From JBBRWV01 sp038248985 (lineage in GTDB: Bacteria; Planctomycetota; Phycisphaerae; WQYP01): a stretch of 30,342 nucleotides of DNA. The stretch lies in the NCBI GenBank assembly GCA_038248985.1, contig JBBRWV010000028.1, forward strand, positions 1-30,342. The letters run 5' to 3'. Position numbers and translations under genes: made by a program. Position 1 is the first letter of the stretch; every line of letters starts with the position of its first letter. Below the pieces are notes generated by a model that searched no databases, had not been told where the DNA came from, and saw nothing but the letters and a program-made list of their open reading frames with translations. Below, one piece after another: positions 7,293-16,616 of the stretch.

Positions 7293-7811
7293 CTACCCTC
7301 GCGGCGGCGGAACCGCCGGCCGTGCCGCCAACTGCGACTGAACTTGTGCGGCCATCTCCACCACTACCCCCACCTGCGCCGGTGACAGCATCTTCACCGG
7401 GCGCCATTCCAAAACCCATGAAACGTTGTTGCCCCCCGACCACGACTCCCCGCCCGCACACGCCGCGGATCGAACCTCCAGCCGTATCCCCACTCCCGCG
7501 GAACCCGCTTCCTGTTTCTCAGCCGCCGGCGTCTCCGCCTTATCATGTACCAGTTCCCCTTCCTCTCCCGAATCACTGCAACACGATTTCTTCTTCACCA
7601 CCACCGGCTTGCTCACCGCACAACAGCAATGCGCCCGGCACGATGCCGCATCCCGGCACCCGCAGTGATGCCCCATGCACGGAAACCACTCCTCCCCCGC
7701 GGCCAACTCCACCGGTGACGCTTCCGCAAAAACAAACACGATCCCCGTCGCGGATAAGAACACCGCGAAAATCAGCACCAGAACCAAAAGTAAGCGAAAT
7801 AAAAATCGCAT
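7293..7811 (-). CDS. Small Cys-rich membrane-anchored hypothetical protein
   Basis: A 172-residue protein with one N-terminal hydrophobic segment (residues ~4-28, RLLLVLVLIFAVFLSATG) that could be a signal peptide or membrane anchor. It is followed by a dense cysteine/histidine cluster, FPCMGHHCGCRDAASCRAHCCC, given here in two pieces as CMGHHCGC then CRAHCCC, and a further KKKSCC. This pattern suggests metal (copper, zinc or similar) binding outside the membrane, though that is inference. The C-terminal half has no recognised domain. A GGAGAGG ribosome site lies about ten bases before the ATG. It leads the three-gene group with the pseudopilin and the PEP-CTERM protein. I do not recognise a named family. 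Confidence 0.65.
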   Translation of the reverse strand: MRFLFRLLLVLVLIFAVFLSATGIVFVFAEASPVELAAGEEWFPCMGHHCGCRDAASCRAHCCCAVSKPVVVKKKSCCSDSGEEGELVHDKAETPAAEKQEAGSAGVGIRLEVRSAACAGGESWSGGNNVSWVLEWRPVKMLSPAQVGVVVEMAAQVQSQLAARPAVPPPRG

Positions 7812-8348
7812 CTACAATTACCCTCTCCAATCGTAACATACACCATATTTGATTACTCGACAATCTCCCCCGCGTGATCGTCTAGCCTACCATTACCCAT
7901 GTAACGAAATAAAATATCACCCTATTCATGCCGCTCTGAACACTCGCCACACCCTTGGAATCTGCCCGAAAAACAAAACCAAATCGTGTCGTTTTATTAA
8001 GATTCAAACGCCCGCCGCCATAGTTTATTCACATTTCGCAAGATTTTGATCCATCCACTCCCTAATTACAGATTAATAGATCGTATATTATTATTTATCC
8101 TGTTTTCCAGTGACGCTCGTCCTTATATGTATCTTTAAAAAACCATGTGCCAGCGCTTTGACCCATTCAACTCCTTGCCGTAATATCAGGATGTCGACTT
8201 CGTGCATTGTTTCACAAAATGCCGCGCAAAGCACCTTCGCTCCACTCCTCCTGTCCTCTTTGCCTGCACGCGTTTTTCTTCTTCCGTTTCTCTAGATCGC
8301 TCTTCCTTGTATTCCCCAACCTGTCCCGTATTTCTGGATGATGGCCGC
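7812..8348. other. Long intergenic region between divergent gene groups
   Basis: 537 bases lie between the Cys-rich gene (-) and actA (+). The part 7850-8110 is AT-rich relative to the surroundings and contains no convincing gene. A promoter-like pair is at 8158-8186. The sequence from 8202 to 8348 is open in frame with actA but is not typical of an ActA N-terminus. No hairpin-T-run or tRNA was seen. Confidence 0.5.
8158..8186 (+). promoter_or_regulatory. Putative sigma70-type promoter for the act-cox block
   Basis: TTGACC (8158-8163, five of six to the -35 consensus) and TAATAT (8181-8186, four of six to the -10) are separated by 17 bases. Transcription would start near 8193, leaving about 155 bases before the chosen actA ATG. 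It is the best match in the gap but has not been tested against background. Confidence 0.4.
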
Positions 8349-9032
8349 ATGGAAGCAAAACCACTCTTCATCTTTCCCAAGTGGTCCAACAAACTCACGC
8401 TGGGCCTCCTCCTCTTCCTCCACACCATCCCCCTCTACGCCGGTGCCCTCGTCGCCTACGGCCTCGACCCCGTCGCCCTCAACGTCGGTTACGCACCCCA
8501 GCAACCCATCCCCTACAGCCACGCGCTCCACGCCGGCCAACTCGGCATCGATTGCCGCTACTGCCACAACACCGTCGAAAATTCCTCCTTCGCCGCCATC
8601 CCCCCCACCGATACCTGCATCAATTGCCACAAAGGCATCCGACCCAACAGCGAAAAACTCAAACCCATGTGGGAAAGCTTCAACTCCGGCAAACCCATCC
8701 CCTGGGTCAAAGTCCATGACCTTCCCGATTATGTCTACTTCAACCACTCCGCCCACGTCGGCTCCGGCGTAAGCTGCGTCGAGTGTCACGGTCAGGTCAA
8801 CCACATGGAAGTCGTCGCCCAGGTCAAACCCCTCAACATGGGCTGGTGCCTCGAGTGCCACCGCGGTCCCGAAACCTATCTCCGCCCCCGCGACAAAGTC
8901 ACGCAGTTAGATTGGCAGCCCACCATCCCCGCTGGTAAAACGCTCAAGCAGGCCCAGCAGGAACTCGGTGCCAAACTTAAAAATGATTACCACGTGCAGC
9001 CGAATGTCGACTGTATCACGTGTCACAGATAA
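8349..9032 (+). CDS. actA: Alternative Complex III pentaheme cytochrome c subunit ActA
   Basis: ActA is the membrane-attached multiheme c-type cytochrome of ACIII, the quinol:cytochrome c/oxidase reductase that replaces the bc1 complex in many bacteria. Counting from the chosen ATG, five CXXCH heme sites are present at residues 69, 90, 143, 167 and 222, with an N-terminal membrane helix at about 15-38. The open frame continues to 8202, but MEAKPLFIFPKW at 8349 matches the usual start of ActA just before the helix; the upstream 49 residues look like leader sequence. The protein would be 227 residues. It is the first gene of a long same-strand respiratory block. The family call is secure from the heme pattern and from the downstream actB-F order; the start is moderately sure. 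Confidence 0.9.
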   Translation: MEAKPLFIFPKWSNKLTLGLLLFLHTIPLYAGALVAYGLDPVALNVGYAPQQPIPYSHALHAGQLGIDCRYCHNTVENSSFAAIPPTDTCINCHKGIRPNSEKLKPMWESFNSGKPIPWVKVHDLPDYVYFNHSAHVGSGVSCVECHGQVNHMEVVAQVKPLNMGWCLECHRGPETYLRPRDKVTQLDWQPTIPAGKTLKQAQQELGAKLKNDYHVQPNVDCITCHR

Positions 9033-9119
9033 TAAGTTCGAGCAGTAAAATCAGCAGTACGTCCTACTCCCCAATTGCCACTAGGCATGATGCATTATTC
9101 AGCGCGAGGCGGTTTTCGC

Positions 9120-12100
9120 ATGGCCAATAAGCTCACCAATGGAACCACCCACGGGACCGGAAAAAAGTATTTCCGCAGCCTCGATGAAGTGGCCCAGACT
9201 CCACGCTTCAAAGAGTTCCTCGAACGCGAGTTCCCCGTCGGCGCCTCCGAATGGCTCGGTGCCTCCCGTCGCACCGTTCTCAAAATCCTCGGTGCCAGCG
9301 CCGCCCTCGCCGGCCTCGCCAGTTGCCGCCGCTGGCCAGCCGAACAACTCGCTCCCTACGCCCACCGCCCCGCCAACCGCTCCGACGGCGTCCCCGTCCA
9401 CTATGCCACCGCCACCGAAATCGGCGGCGTCGGCATCGGCCTCGTCGCCAAAAGCTACGACGGCCGCCCCACCAAAATAGAAGGCAACGTCAATCACCCC
9501 CTCAGCGCCGGCGCTTCCTCCACCCTCATCCAAGCCAGCGTCCTCGATCTCTACGACCCCGACCGCAGCCGTAACCTTTACTCTCATGACAAATCCGGCA
9601 AATCCATTATCGCCACCTGGGATGAATTCATCCAAGCCTCCGAAAAAATCCCTGCCGACGGCAACGGCCTCGTCGTCCTCAGCGAAGCCTCCCGCTCCCC
9701 CTCCATCGCCGCTCTCCGCAAAAAACTCCCCCAAGCCAAATGGTTCGAATACGAAGCCGTCAGCACCGACGCCCAGCGCGCCGCCGCCAAAAAGCTCTAC
9801 GGCCGCCCCCTTCGCGCCGTCCCCTCTATTGATAAAGCCCAGGTCGTCGTCGCCGTGGAAGCCGACCTCTTCGCCGGCGATCTCGACTGCATCAAGTACA
9901 GCCGCGATTTCGCCGCCGGTCGCAAACTCCACGCCTCCCCTGATCGCTCCTCCACCATGAACCGCCTCTGGTGTATCGAATCCACCTTCTCCAACACCGG
10001 TGCCAACGCCGATCACCGCCGCGGCGTCAAACCCTCCGAGGTCTTCACCGTCGCCGGCGCGCTCCTCCAAACTCTCGGTGGCACCCCCCTGGAATCCACC
10101 AAGCTCGACCCCTCCCTTCGAGATTTCGTCCAAAAACTCGCCGCCGATCTCGAAGCCCACAAAGGCCAGTCTGTCCTCATCGCCGGTGCCCGCGCCAGCG
10201 CCGATGTTCACGCCATCACCGCCTCCCTCAATGAACTCCTTGGAAACGTCGGCAAAACCGTTCACTACTATGCCGACCCCGAAGATCCCCGCTCCGATAC
10301 CGACTGGACTCCCCATAGCCAGCAGCTCCAGGCTTTCAACGACGCCGCCACCACCGCCGACGCACTCCTCATCATCGGCGCCAACATCGCCTACACCGCC
10401 CCCTCTGATCTCAAAATCCCCGAAACCCTCGCCAAAGCCAAACTCTCCATCCACCTCGGCACCCACCGCGACGAAACTGCCCGCCTCTGCACCTGGCACC
10501 TCCCCCAAGCCCACTACCTCGAAGCCTGGGGCGACGTCCGCACCTTCGATAGCACCGTAAGCATCACCCAACCCCTCATCGAACCCATCTTCGGTGCCAA
10601 GAGCACCATCGAAATCCTCTCCATCCTCTCCCGTGAGAAAAAATCCGGCTACGACATCGTCCGCGAAACTGCCGCCGCCGATTATCTCGCCGGCCGCTTC
10701 TCCGAATGGAACTGGAAAAAAAGCCTCTTCGACGGGCTCGTCGCTGGCTCCGCCCGCGCCCCCGAAACCATCGGCAAGTCCGATGCCTTCACGATCTTGC
10801 CCGCACCTTCCGGCGGTGACCTCGAACTCACCTTCATCACCGACAAACTCCACGATGGCCGCTACGCCAACAACGGCTGGCTCATGGAACTCCCCGATCC
10901 CATGACCCGCCTCACCTGGGACAACGCCCTCCTCATCAGCGAAGCCGACGCCAAAAAACGCGGCATCTGGAATAACGAAATCGTCACCATCACCGTCGGC
11001 TCCACCAACCTCGACGCCACCATCTTCGTCCTCCCCGGCCAGCCCGTCGGCTCCGTCGCCCTCGCCCTCGGCTACGGCCGCACCTCCGCCGGCTCCGTCG
11101 GCAACGCCGTCGGCACCAACGCCTACCTCCTCCGCACCAGCAGCAATTATCTCTATATCCCCCAAGTCACCCTCGCCAGCACCGGTCGCAAAAATGACCT
11201 CGCCTCCGTCCAGGATCACAACGTCATCGACGCCGTCGGTGCCAAACGCAAAAAAGCCCTCATCCCCGAACTCGTCGTCGAAGGCACCTTCGCCGATTAC
11301 GTCCATAAACCCGCCCTCGGCACCCGCAAAGTCGTCTCCCTCTCCATGTTCAATGAACACAAATATGACCAGGGCCACAAGTGGGGCCTCGCTATCGACC
11401 TCACCACCTGCACCGGCTGCTCCGCCTGCGTCATCGCCTGCCAGGCCGAAAACAACATCCCCATCGTCGGCAAACGTCAGGTCCTCGGTGGCCGCGAAAT
11501 GCACTGGCTCCGCATTGATCGCTACTTCAAACACGAAGGCGACCACACCCAGGCCCTCCATCAACCCGTCATGTGCTTCCACTGCGAAAACGCCCCCTGC
11601 GAAGAAGTCTGCCCCGTCGCCGCCACCACCCACAGCGACGAAGGCCTCAACATGATGACCTACAACCGCTGCATTGGCACCCGCTACTGCTCCAACAACT
11701 GCCCCTACAAAGTCCGCCGCTTCAACTTCTTCGACTTCAACTCCGGCACCATTGAAAACCAGTACATCCCCAACCTCCTCCGCGCTGAAAAATCCGAACT
11801 CATCCACATGCAGAAAAATCCCGAAGTCACCGTCCGCAGCCGCGGCGTCATGGAAAAATGCTCCTACTGCGTCCAACGCATCGAAGGCGCACGCATCAAA
11901 CTCCGCGCCGAAAACCGCGCCACCGCCAATGACGCCCGCATCGCCGATGGCTCCATCCAAACCGCCTGCCAGCAAAGCTGCCCCACCGGTGCCATCGTCT
12001 TCGGCGATCTCAATGACCCCCACGCCCGCGTCACCAAGCTCCACGCCCTCGCCCAGTCCTACGGCCTCCTCGATCCCGAACTCAACACCAAACCCCGCAC

Positions 12101-12290
12101 CCAGTTCCTCGCCAAAGTCCGCAACCCCCTCCCCGATCTCGACGCCGAACTCTACCGCAGCGAAGATGAAGCCGAAGGCTTCTACTGGCAACACACTGAA
12201 CACTCCGCAACCCCACCGGCAGAACACTCTCACCCCGATGATCACTCCCACTCCGCAAGCTCCGCATCCACCCCACACAGCGCCCACTAA
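9120..12290 (+). CDS. actB: Alternative Complex III iron-sulfur/molybdopterin-like subunit ActB
   Basis: A 1056-residue fusion typical of ActB. The N-terminal part begins with the family's YFRSLDEVAQTP..KEFLEREFP stretch, then a twin-arginine-like segment SRRTVLKILGASAALAG (from ~residue 49) ending in a Cys. A large molybdopterin-oxidoreductase-like domain follows without a recognisable Mo-binding Cys/Sec. The C-terminal ferredoxin-like part has clusters of cysteines at about 764 (CTGCSAC), 818 (CFHCENAPC), 851 (CIGTRYCSNNC) and 914-955 (CSYC...CQQSCP), consistent with three 4Fe-4S and one 3Fe-4S cluster as known for ACIII. The tail is His-rich. The start at 9120 is preferred (GAGG ten bases upstream), but in-frame starts at 9075 and 9087 are possible. 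It carries electrons from the quinol site toward ActA/ActE. Confidence 0.92.
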   Translation: MANKLTNGTTHGTGKKYFRSLDEVAQTPRFKEFLEREFPVGASEWLGASRRTVLKILGASAALAGLASCRRWPAEQLAPYAHRPANRSDGVPVHYATATEIGGVGIGLVAKSYDGRPTKIEGNVNHPLSAGASSTLIQASVLDLYDPDRSRNLYSHDKSGKSIIATWDEFIQASEKIPADGNGLVVLSEASRSPSIAALRKKLPQAKWFEYEAVSTDAQRAAAKKLYGRPLRAVPSIDKAQVVVAVEADLFAGDLDCIKYSRDFAAGRKLHASPDRSSTMNRLWCIESTFSNTGANADHRRGVKPSEVFTVAGALLQTLGGTPLESTKLDPSLRDFVQKLAADLEAHKGQSVLIAGARASADVHAITASLNELLGNVGKTVHYYADPEDPRSDTDWTPHSQQLQAFNDAATTADALLIIGANIAYTAPSDLKIPETLAKAKLSIHLGTHRDETARLCTWHLPQAHYLEAWGDVRTFDSTVSITQPLIEPIFGAKSTIEILSILSREKKSGYDIVRETAAADYLAGRFSEWNWKKSLFDGLVAGSARAPETIGKSDAFTILPAPSGGDLELTFITDKLHDGRYANNGWLMELPDPMTRLTWDNALLISEADAKKRGIWNNEIVTITVGSTNLDATIFVLPGQPVGSVALALGYGRTSAGSVGNAVGTNAYLLRTSSNYLYIPQVTLASTGRKNDLASVQDHNVIDAVGAKRKKALIPELVVEGTFADYVHKPALGTRKVVSLSMFNEHKYDQGHKWGLAIDLTTCTGCSACVIACQAENNIPIVGKRQVLGGREMHWLRIDRYFKHEGDHTQALHQPVMCFHCENAPCEEVCPVAATTHSDEGLNMMTYNRCIGTRYCSNNCPYKVRRFNFFDFNSGTIENQYIPNLLRAEKSELIHMQKNPEVTVRSRGVMEKCSYCVQRIEGARIKLRAENRATANDARIADGSIQTACQQSCPTGAIVFGDLNDPHARVTKLHALAQSYGLLDPELNTKPRTQFLAKVRNPLPDLDAELYRSEDEAEGFYWQHTEHSATPPAEHSHPDDHSHSASSASTPHSAH

Positions 12291-12324
12291 CGCCCCGCTG
12301 ATACCTAATGAAGGAACCTGTGCA

Positions 12325-13800
12325 ATGACGGCACTACCCCTCGACAAACTCACACCGCCTCGCCCGCGCGATGTGGAAATCGACAACACCGGCAATGATC
12401 CCGCCCAGCGCGCCGTCCTCGTCACCGGCAGCGCCGGCTCCATCCATCAAGTCACCGAACGCGTCTGCGCCGTCTGGGAAGCCCCTAAACCGCCCCGCGC
12501 CTGGTACATCGCCTTCGGCATCGCCAACGTCTTCCTCATGATCCTCGGCGCCATGATCGGCTACCTCCTCTTCACCGGCGTCGGCGTATGGGGCCTCAAC
12601 CGCCCCAACATGTGGGCCTTCGATATCACCAACTTCGTCTTCTGGGTCGGCATCGGACACGCCGGCACACTCATCTCCGCCATCCTCTTCCTCTTCCGCC
12701 AAAAATGGCGCACCGGCATCAACCGCTTCGCCGAAGCCATGACCATCTTCGCCGTCGTCTGTGCCGGTACCTTCCCCGGTATCCACGTCGGCCGCGCCTG
12801 GCTCGCCTACTGGCTCGCACCCCTCCCCAATCAAATGGGCATGTGGCCCAATTTCTTCTCCCCCCTTCTCTGGGACGTCTTCGCCGTCAGCACCTACGCC
12901 AACGTCTCCATCCTCTTCTGGTACATGGGCATGGTCCCTGACCTCGCCACCTTCCGCGACCGCGCCAAAACTAAACTCAAATTCATGATCTACGGCCTCC
13001 TCTCCCTCGGCTGGCGCGGCTCCAATCGCCACTGGCACATCTATGAAAAGGCCTACCTCCTCCTCGCCGCCCTCGCCACCCCCCTCGTACTCTCCGTTCA
13101 CTCCGTCGTCTCGTTTGACTTCGCCGTCTCCCAGGTCCCCGGCTGGCATACCACCATCTTCCCCCCCTACTTCGTCGCCGGTGCCATCTTCTCCGGCTTC
13201 GCCATGGTCATCACCCTCGCCATCCCCGCCCGCAACCTCTTCGGCCTCAAACAATTCATCACCCTCCGTCACCTCGACAACATGGCCAAAATCATCCTCG
13301 TCACCGGCTGCATGGTCTCCTACGCCTACCTCCTCGAATTCTTCATCGCCTGGTACTCCGGCAGCCCCTTCGAACAATTCCACTTCATGAACCGTGAGTT
13401 CGGCAACATGTGGTGGGCCGGCTGGATTATGTTCTCCTGCAACGCCATCGTCCCCCACCTCTTCTGGTTCAAATGGTGCCGCCAAAATCAATTCGCCCTC
13501 ATGGTCATTTGCCTCCTCGTCAACGTCGGCATGTGGTTCGAACGCTTCGTCATCATCGTCGTCGGACTCACCCGCGACTTCCTCCCCTCCAGTTGGCACA
13601 ACTACATGCCCACCTACGTCGAAATCCTCACCCTCGCCGGCTCCTTCGGCCTCTTCTTCACCCTCTTCCTCCTCTTCTGCCGATTCCTCCCCATGGTCGC
13701 TATGGCCGAAATCAAAGCCGTACTCCCCGAAGCCAACCCCCATCATCATCATGGCCCCCCACAATCGCATCCCGAAGATCTAGCCGTTTCCCAGCACTGA
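12325..13800 (+). CDS. actC: Alternative Complex III NrfD/PsrC-like membrane subunit ActC
   Basis: ActC is an integral membrane subunit of the NrfD/PsrC family with about ten helices, thought to hold the quinol-binding site next to ActB. This 491-residue protein shows multiple long hydrophobic helices from about residue 58 onward and family-typical segments such as NRPNMWAFDITNFVFWVGI, GTFPGIHVGR and an RHWHIYEKAYLL loop. The true start is the ATG at 12325 with AAGGA at 12310-12314; the frame is open much further upstream, but that extension overlaps actB and is a low-complexity shadow. Thirty-four bases separate it from actB and it is followed by actD. The C-terminus has an HHHH run. Confidence 0.92.
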   Translation: MTALPLDKLTPPRPRDVEIDNTGNDPAQRAVLVTGSAGSIHQVTERVCAVWEAPKPPRAWYIAFGIANVFLMILGAMIGYLLFTGVGVWGLNRPNMWAFDITNFVFWVGIGHAGTLISAILFLFRQKWRTGINRFAEAMTIFAVVCAGTFPGIHVGRAWLAYWLAPLPNQMGMWPNFFSPLLWDVFAVSTYANVSILFWYMGMVPDLATFRDRAKTKLKFMIYGLLSLGWRGSNRHWHIYEKAYLLLAALATPLVLSVHSVVSFDFAVSQVPGWHTTIFPPYFVAGAIFSGFAMVITLAIPARNLFGLKQFITLRHLDNMAKIILVTGCMVSYAYLLEFFIAWYSGSPFEQFHFMNREFGNMWWAGWIMFSCNAIVPHLFWFKWCRQNQFALMVICLLVNVGMWFERFVIIVVGLTRDFLPSSWHNYMPTYVEILTLAGSFGLFFTLFLLFCRFLPMVAMAEIKAVLPEANPHHHHGPPQSHPEDLAVSQH

Positions 13801-13828
13801 ACCCTTTACCCCCTTGAGGCGTAAGCCT

Positions 13829-14431
13829 ATGTCCACATCCACCACCCACTCCTCCACGCGGGCAGACGCACCCCGTCTCTACGGCTTCCTCGCCGAGTAC
13901 GGCACCAGTGGCGAAGTCCTCCACGCCGCTGAAAAAATCCGTGACGCCGGCTACACCCGCTGGGATTGTCTCACCCCCTTCCCCGTCCACGGCCTTGATG
14001 CCGCTATGGGTATAAAAAAAACCATCCTCCCCTTCCTCGTACTCGGCGCTGGCCTCACCGGCATGACCATCGGCATCCTCCTGCAATGGTACGTCAACAC
14101 CCCTCACCTCCAGTCCGCCAGCTCCTACATCGTCTCCAGCTACCCCCTCATCATCTCCGGCAAACCCTACTGGTCCCTCCCCGCCCACATCCCCGTCATC
14201 TTTGAACTCACCGTCCTCCTCTCCGCCGTCACCTGCTTCCTCGGCGTCTGGGGTCTCTGCGGTCTCCCCAAGTTCTATCACCCCCTCTTCAACTCCGCCC
14301 GCTTCCGTCGCGTCACCGATGACAAATTCTTCCTCGCCATCGAAACCGAAGACGTCAAATTCAACCACCAGCAAACCCTCGCCCTCCTCCAAAGCACCCA
14401 TCCCACCGCCATTGAAGAAGTGAAGGACTGA
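13829..14431 (+). CDS. actD: Alternative Complex III subunit ActD (DUF3341)
   Basis: A 200-residue protein of the DUF3341/ActD family. The opening LYGFLAEYGTSGEVLHAAEKIRDAGYTRWD (given here as LYGFLAEY and AGYTRWD) is the typical soluble start, followed by two transmembrane helices near residues 65-90 and 125-150 and the C-terminal DDKFFLAIE segment. ActD packs against the other membrane subunits of ACIII and has no cofactor. The ATG at 13829 is chosen, with GAGG nine bases upstream; a TTG at 13814 in the same frame is less likely. It lies between actC and actE, two bases before actE, so translational coupling is likely. Confidence 0.9.
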   Translation: MSTSTTHSSTRADAPRLYGFLAEYGTSGEVLHAAEKIRDAGYTRWDCLTPFPVHGLDAAMGIKKTILPFLVLGAGLTGMTIGILLQWYVNTPHLQSASSYIVSSYPLIISGKPYWSLPAHIPVIFELTVLLSAVTCFLGVWGLCGLPKFYHPLFNSARFRRVTDDKFFLAIETEDVKFNHQQTLALLQSTHPTAIEEVKD

Positions 14432-14433
14432 CC

Positions 14434-15240
14434 ATGTCCAACAAAGTGTTATTCGGCCTCGTTGTCATCGCCCTCCTCGCGGGTGTCATCCCCTTTGCGC
14501 TCATCGCCCGCAGCCGCTCCAAAACCAGCCATAACCCCGCCATCCACATGTTCTTTGACATGGACAAGCAAGGCAAATTCAAACCCCAACGCGCCTCCCA
14601 TATGTTCGCCGATGGTCGCCAGATGCGCCCCCATATCCAAGGCACCGTCGCCCAGGAAGACCTCCAGCTTCCCAATGAAAAACTCAATGACCCCGCCGCT
14701 CCCCGCATGGTTAACGGCCCCTCCCAAACCTACACCATCGCCTCCCCCGAAGCCGAAGCCGCCATCCTCCTCGGCCGCATCCGCCCCGCCGCCATGACCG
14801 ATGCCCAGTTCGCCGCCCTCGCCCCCGCCAAAGACCCCAACGACAAAAATCAAAACTTCTACGTCTGGACCATCCCTGCCGACCTCAAAATCACCCAAGA
14901 ATTCCTCCAACGCGGCCAGGAACGCTACACCATCTACTGCCTCCCCTGTCACGGCGAATCCGGCTATGGCGACGGCATGGTCCATCGCCGCGCCGCCGAT
15001 CTCCAGGCCGCCGGCTCATCCGAAGCCTCCGGCTGGACCGCCCCCAAAACCTACCACGACACTGAAATCCGCAACCGCCCCGATGGACACCTCTACAACA
15101 CCATCACCCACGGCATCCGCTCCATGGCCGCTTACGACAAACAAATCAGCGTCAATGACCGCTGGGCCATCGTCGCCTACATCCGCGCCCTTCAACGCAG
15201 CCAAAATGCTCAGACCACCGCTGTCACCCCCCCTAACTGA
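14434..15240 (+). CDS. actE: Alternative Complex III monoheme cytochrome c subunit ActE
   Basis: A 268-residue protein with an N-terminal membrane helix (residues ~4-24, LFGLVVIALLAGVIPF) and one heme c site, CLPCH at residues 169-173. The helix HITH...GIRSMAAYDKQI carries the likely Met ligand (SM) in the usual position downstream of the heme, and the final DRWAIVAYIRALQRS helix is classic for class I cytochrome c. ActE is the monoheme subunit that, with ActA, passes electrons on to the oxidase. It starts two bases after actD stops and is followed 20 bases later by actF. Confidence 0.9.
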   Translation: MSNKVLFGLVVIALLAGVIPFALIARSRSKTSHNPAIHMFFDMDKQGKFKPQRASHMFADGRQMRPHIQGTVAQEDLQLPNEKLNDPAAPRMVNGPSQTYTIASPEAEAAILLGRIRPAAMTDAQFAALAPAKDPNDKNQNFYVWTIPADLKITQEFLQRGQERYTIYCLPCHGESGYGDGMVHRRAADLQAAGSSEASGWTAPKTYHDTEIRNRPDGHLYNTITHGIRSMAAYDKQISVNDRWAIVAYIRALQRSQNAQTTAVTPPN

Positions 15241-15260
15241 TCCCCTACGGAGTATTCCTC

Positions 15261-16616
15261 GTGGCCCATCTCGCAGCCAAACTTGAACCCCACCGGCTCT
15301 CCCTCGGCACCACCGGTGCCGGCCTCGCCATCGCCGGCCTCTTCGTCGGTGCCGCCGCCCTCGGCGTCGCCGCCTACTACGGCCTCACCGACGCCGCCAT
15401 GCAAAAACACTTCTACCACTCCTACCTCTTCGCTTTCTGCTTCTTCCTCACCATCACCCTCGGCGCCCTCTTCTTCGTCATCGTCCACCACCTCAGCCGC
15501 GCCGGATGGTCCGTCACCCTCCGCCGCATCGCCGAAGGCCTCTCCATGAACTCCTTCCTCATGCTCATCCTTGCCCTCCCCCTCCTCGCCATGGTCGGCG
15601 AACTCTACCACTGGTCCCACCCCGAAGCCGTCGCCCACGACCCCATCCTCAAGGGCAAGTCCGCTTACCTCAACGTCCAGTTCTTCCACATCCGCCTCGC
15701 CGCCTACTTCATCATCTGGTGCGGCCTCGCCTGGTTCTTCCGCGCCCAGTCCGTCAAACAAGACCGCGACGGCAACCCCCAACGCTCCCTCCTCATGGAA
15801 AAAGTCGCCGCCCCCGCCATCCTCCTCTTCGGCTTCTCCATCACCTTCTTCGCCTTCGATTGGATCAAAGGCCTCAACGCCCACTGGTTCTCTACCATCT
15901 TCGGCGTCTACTTCTTCGCCGGTTGCTTCCTCTCCTTCGTCTCCCTCACCGTCCTCATCTCCCTCTGGCTCAAAAAACGCGGCCTCCTCGGCCACGCCGT
16001 CAACGGCGAACACATCCACGATCTCGGCAAATGGATGTTCGCCTTCACCTTCTTCTGGGGCTACATCGCCTTCTCCCAGTACATGCTCATCTGGTACGCC
16101 AACATCCCCGAAGAAACCCAGTTCTACATCCCCCGCCAGCTCAGTATGTGGGGCTCCCTCACCGTCATCCTCCTCCTCGTCCATCTCCTCATCCCCTTCC
16201 CCGGACTCCTCAGCCGCCACTCCAAACGCTGGACCTCCGTCCTCGCCTTCTGGGCCGTCTGGCAACTCTGTGCCCACGCCATCGACCTCTACTGGCTCAT
16301 CATCCCCAACCAATGGATCAACGAAATCCCCGCCACCGTCACCCACGATCACCATACCTCCATGCCCCTCCAGGTCGCACTCCCCCAACTCGTCGAATCC
16401 ACCCACAGCATTTACACCCTCAACCCCCAATACGCCTCTTTCCTCGATCGCATCAACTATAATTTCCAAACCGGCCCACTCGCCATCACCCTCCTCTGCT
16501 TCATCGGCATGGGCGGCCTCTATCTCTTCTCCACCGTGTTCGCCCTCCGTGGCAAATCCCTCGTCCCCCTCAAAGACCCCCGGCTTCCCGAAGCCCTTCA
16601 GTTTGAGAATATGTAA
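15261..16616 (+). CDS. actF: Alternative Complex III membrane subunit ActF
   Basis: ActF is the second large NrfD/PsrC-like membrane subunit of ACIII, about ten helices and no cofactor of its own. The 451-residue protein is almost entirely hydrophobic helices with family-like segments such as ELYHWSHPEAV and WMFAFTFFWGYIAFSQYMLIWYANIPEET (given in part: GYIAFSQYMLIWYANIPEET). It uses a GTG start at 15261 with CGGAG nine bases upstream. The stop overlaps the ATG of the next small gene (TAATG). It completes the actABCDEF set in canonical order. Confidence 0.9.
   Translation: MAHLAAKLEPHRLSLGTTGAGLAIAGLFVGAAALGVAAYYGLTDAAMQKHFYHSYLFAFCFFLTITLGALFFVIVHHLSRAGWSVTLRRIAEGLSMNSFLMLILALPLLAMVGELYHWSHPEAVAHDPILKGKSAYLNVQFFHIRLAAYFIIWCGLAWFFRAQSVKQDRDGNPQRSLLMEKVAAPAILLFGFSITFFAFDWIKGLNAHWFSTIFGVYFFAGCFLSFVSLTVLISLWLKKRGLLGHAVNGEHIHDLGKWMFAFTFFWGYIAFSQYMLIWYANIPEETQFYIPRQLSMWGSLTVILLLVHLLIPFPGLLSRHSKRWTSVLAFWAVWQLCAHAIDLYWLIIPNQWINEIPATVTHDHHTSMPLQVALPQLVESTHSIYTLNPQYASFLDRINYNFQTGPLAITLLCFIGMGGLYLFSTVFALRGKSLVPLKDPRLPEALQFENM

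Noticed and set aside
8202..8348. Longer N-terminus for ActA
   Set aside because: The 49 extra residues have no similarity to ActA starts, and the helix and FPKW segment fit the start at 8349.
11674..12324. In-frame upstream extension of actC overlapping actB
   Set aside because: It is Pro/Ser/Thr/Ala low-complexity read from the wrong frame of actB; the ATG at 12325 has a proper ribosome site and matches the start of ActC.
9099..12443. Very long open frame on the minus strand opposite actB (also 15210-16658, 12334-13770, 19211-21001 and similar)
   Set aside because: These are antisense shadows caused by the C-ending codons of the real genes. Their products are almost only Gly, Asp, Glu, Val and Ala with no domain pattern, and they have no ribosome sites.
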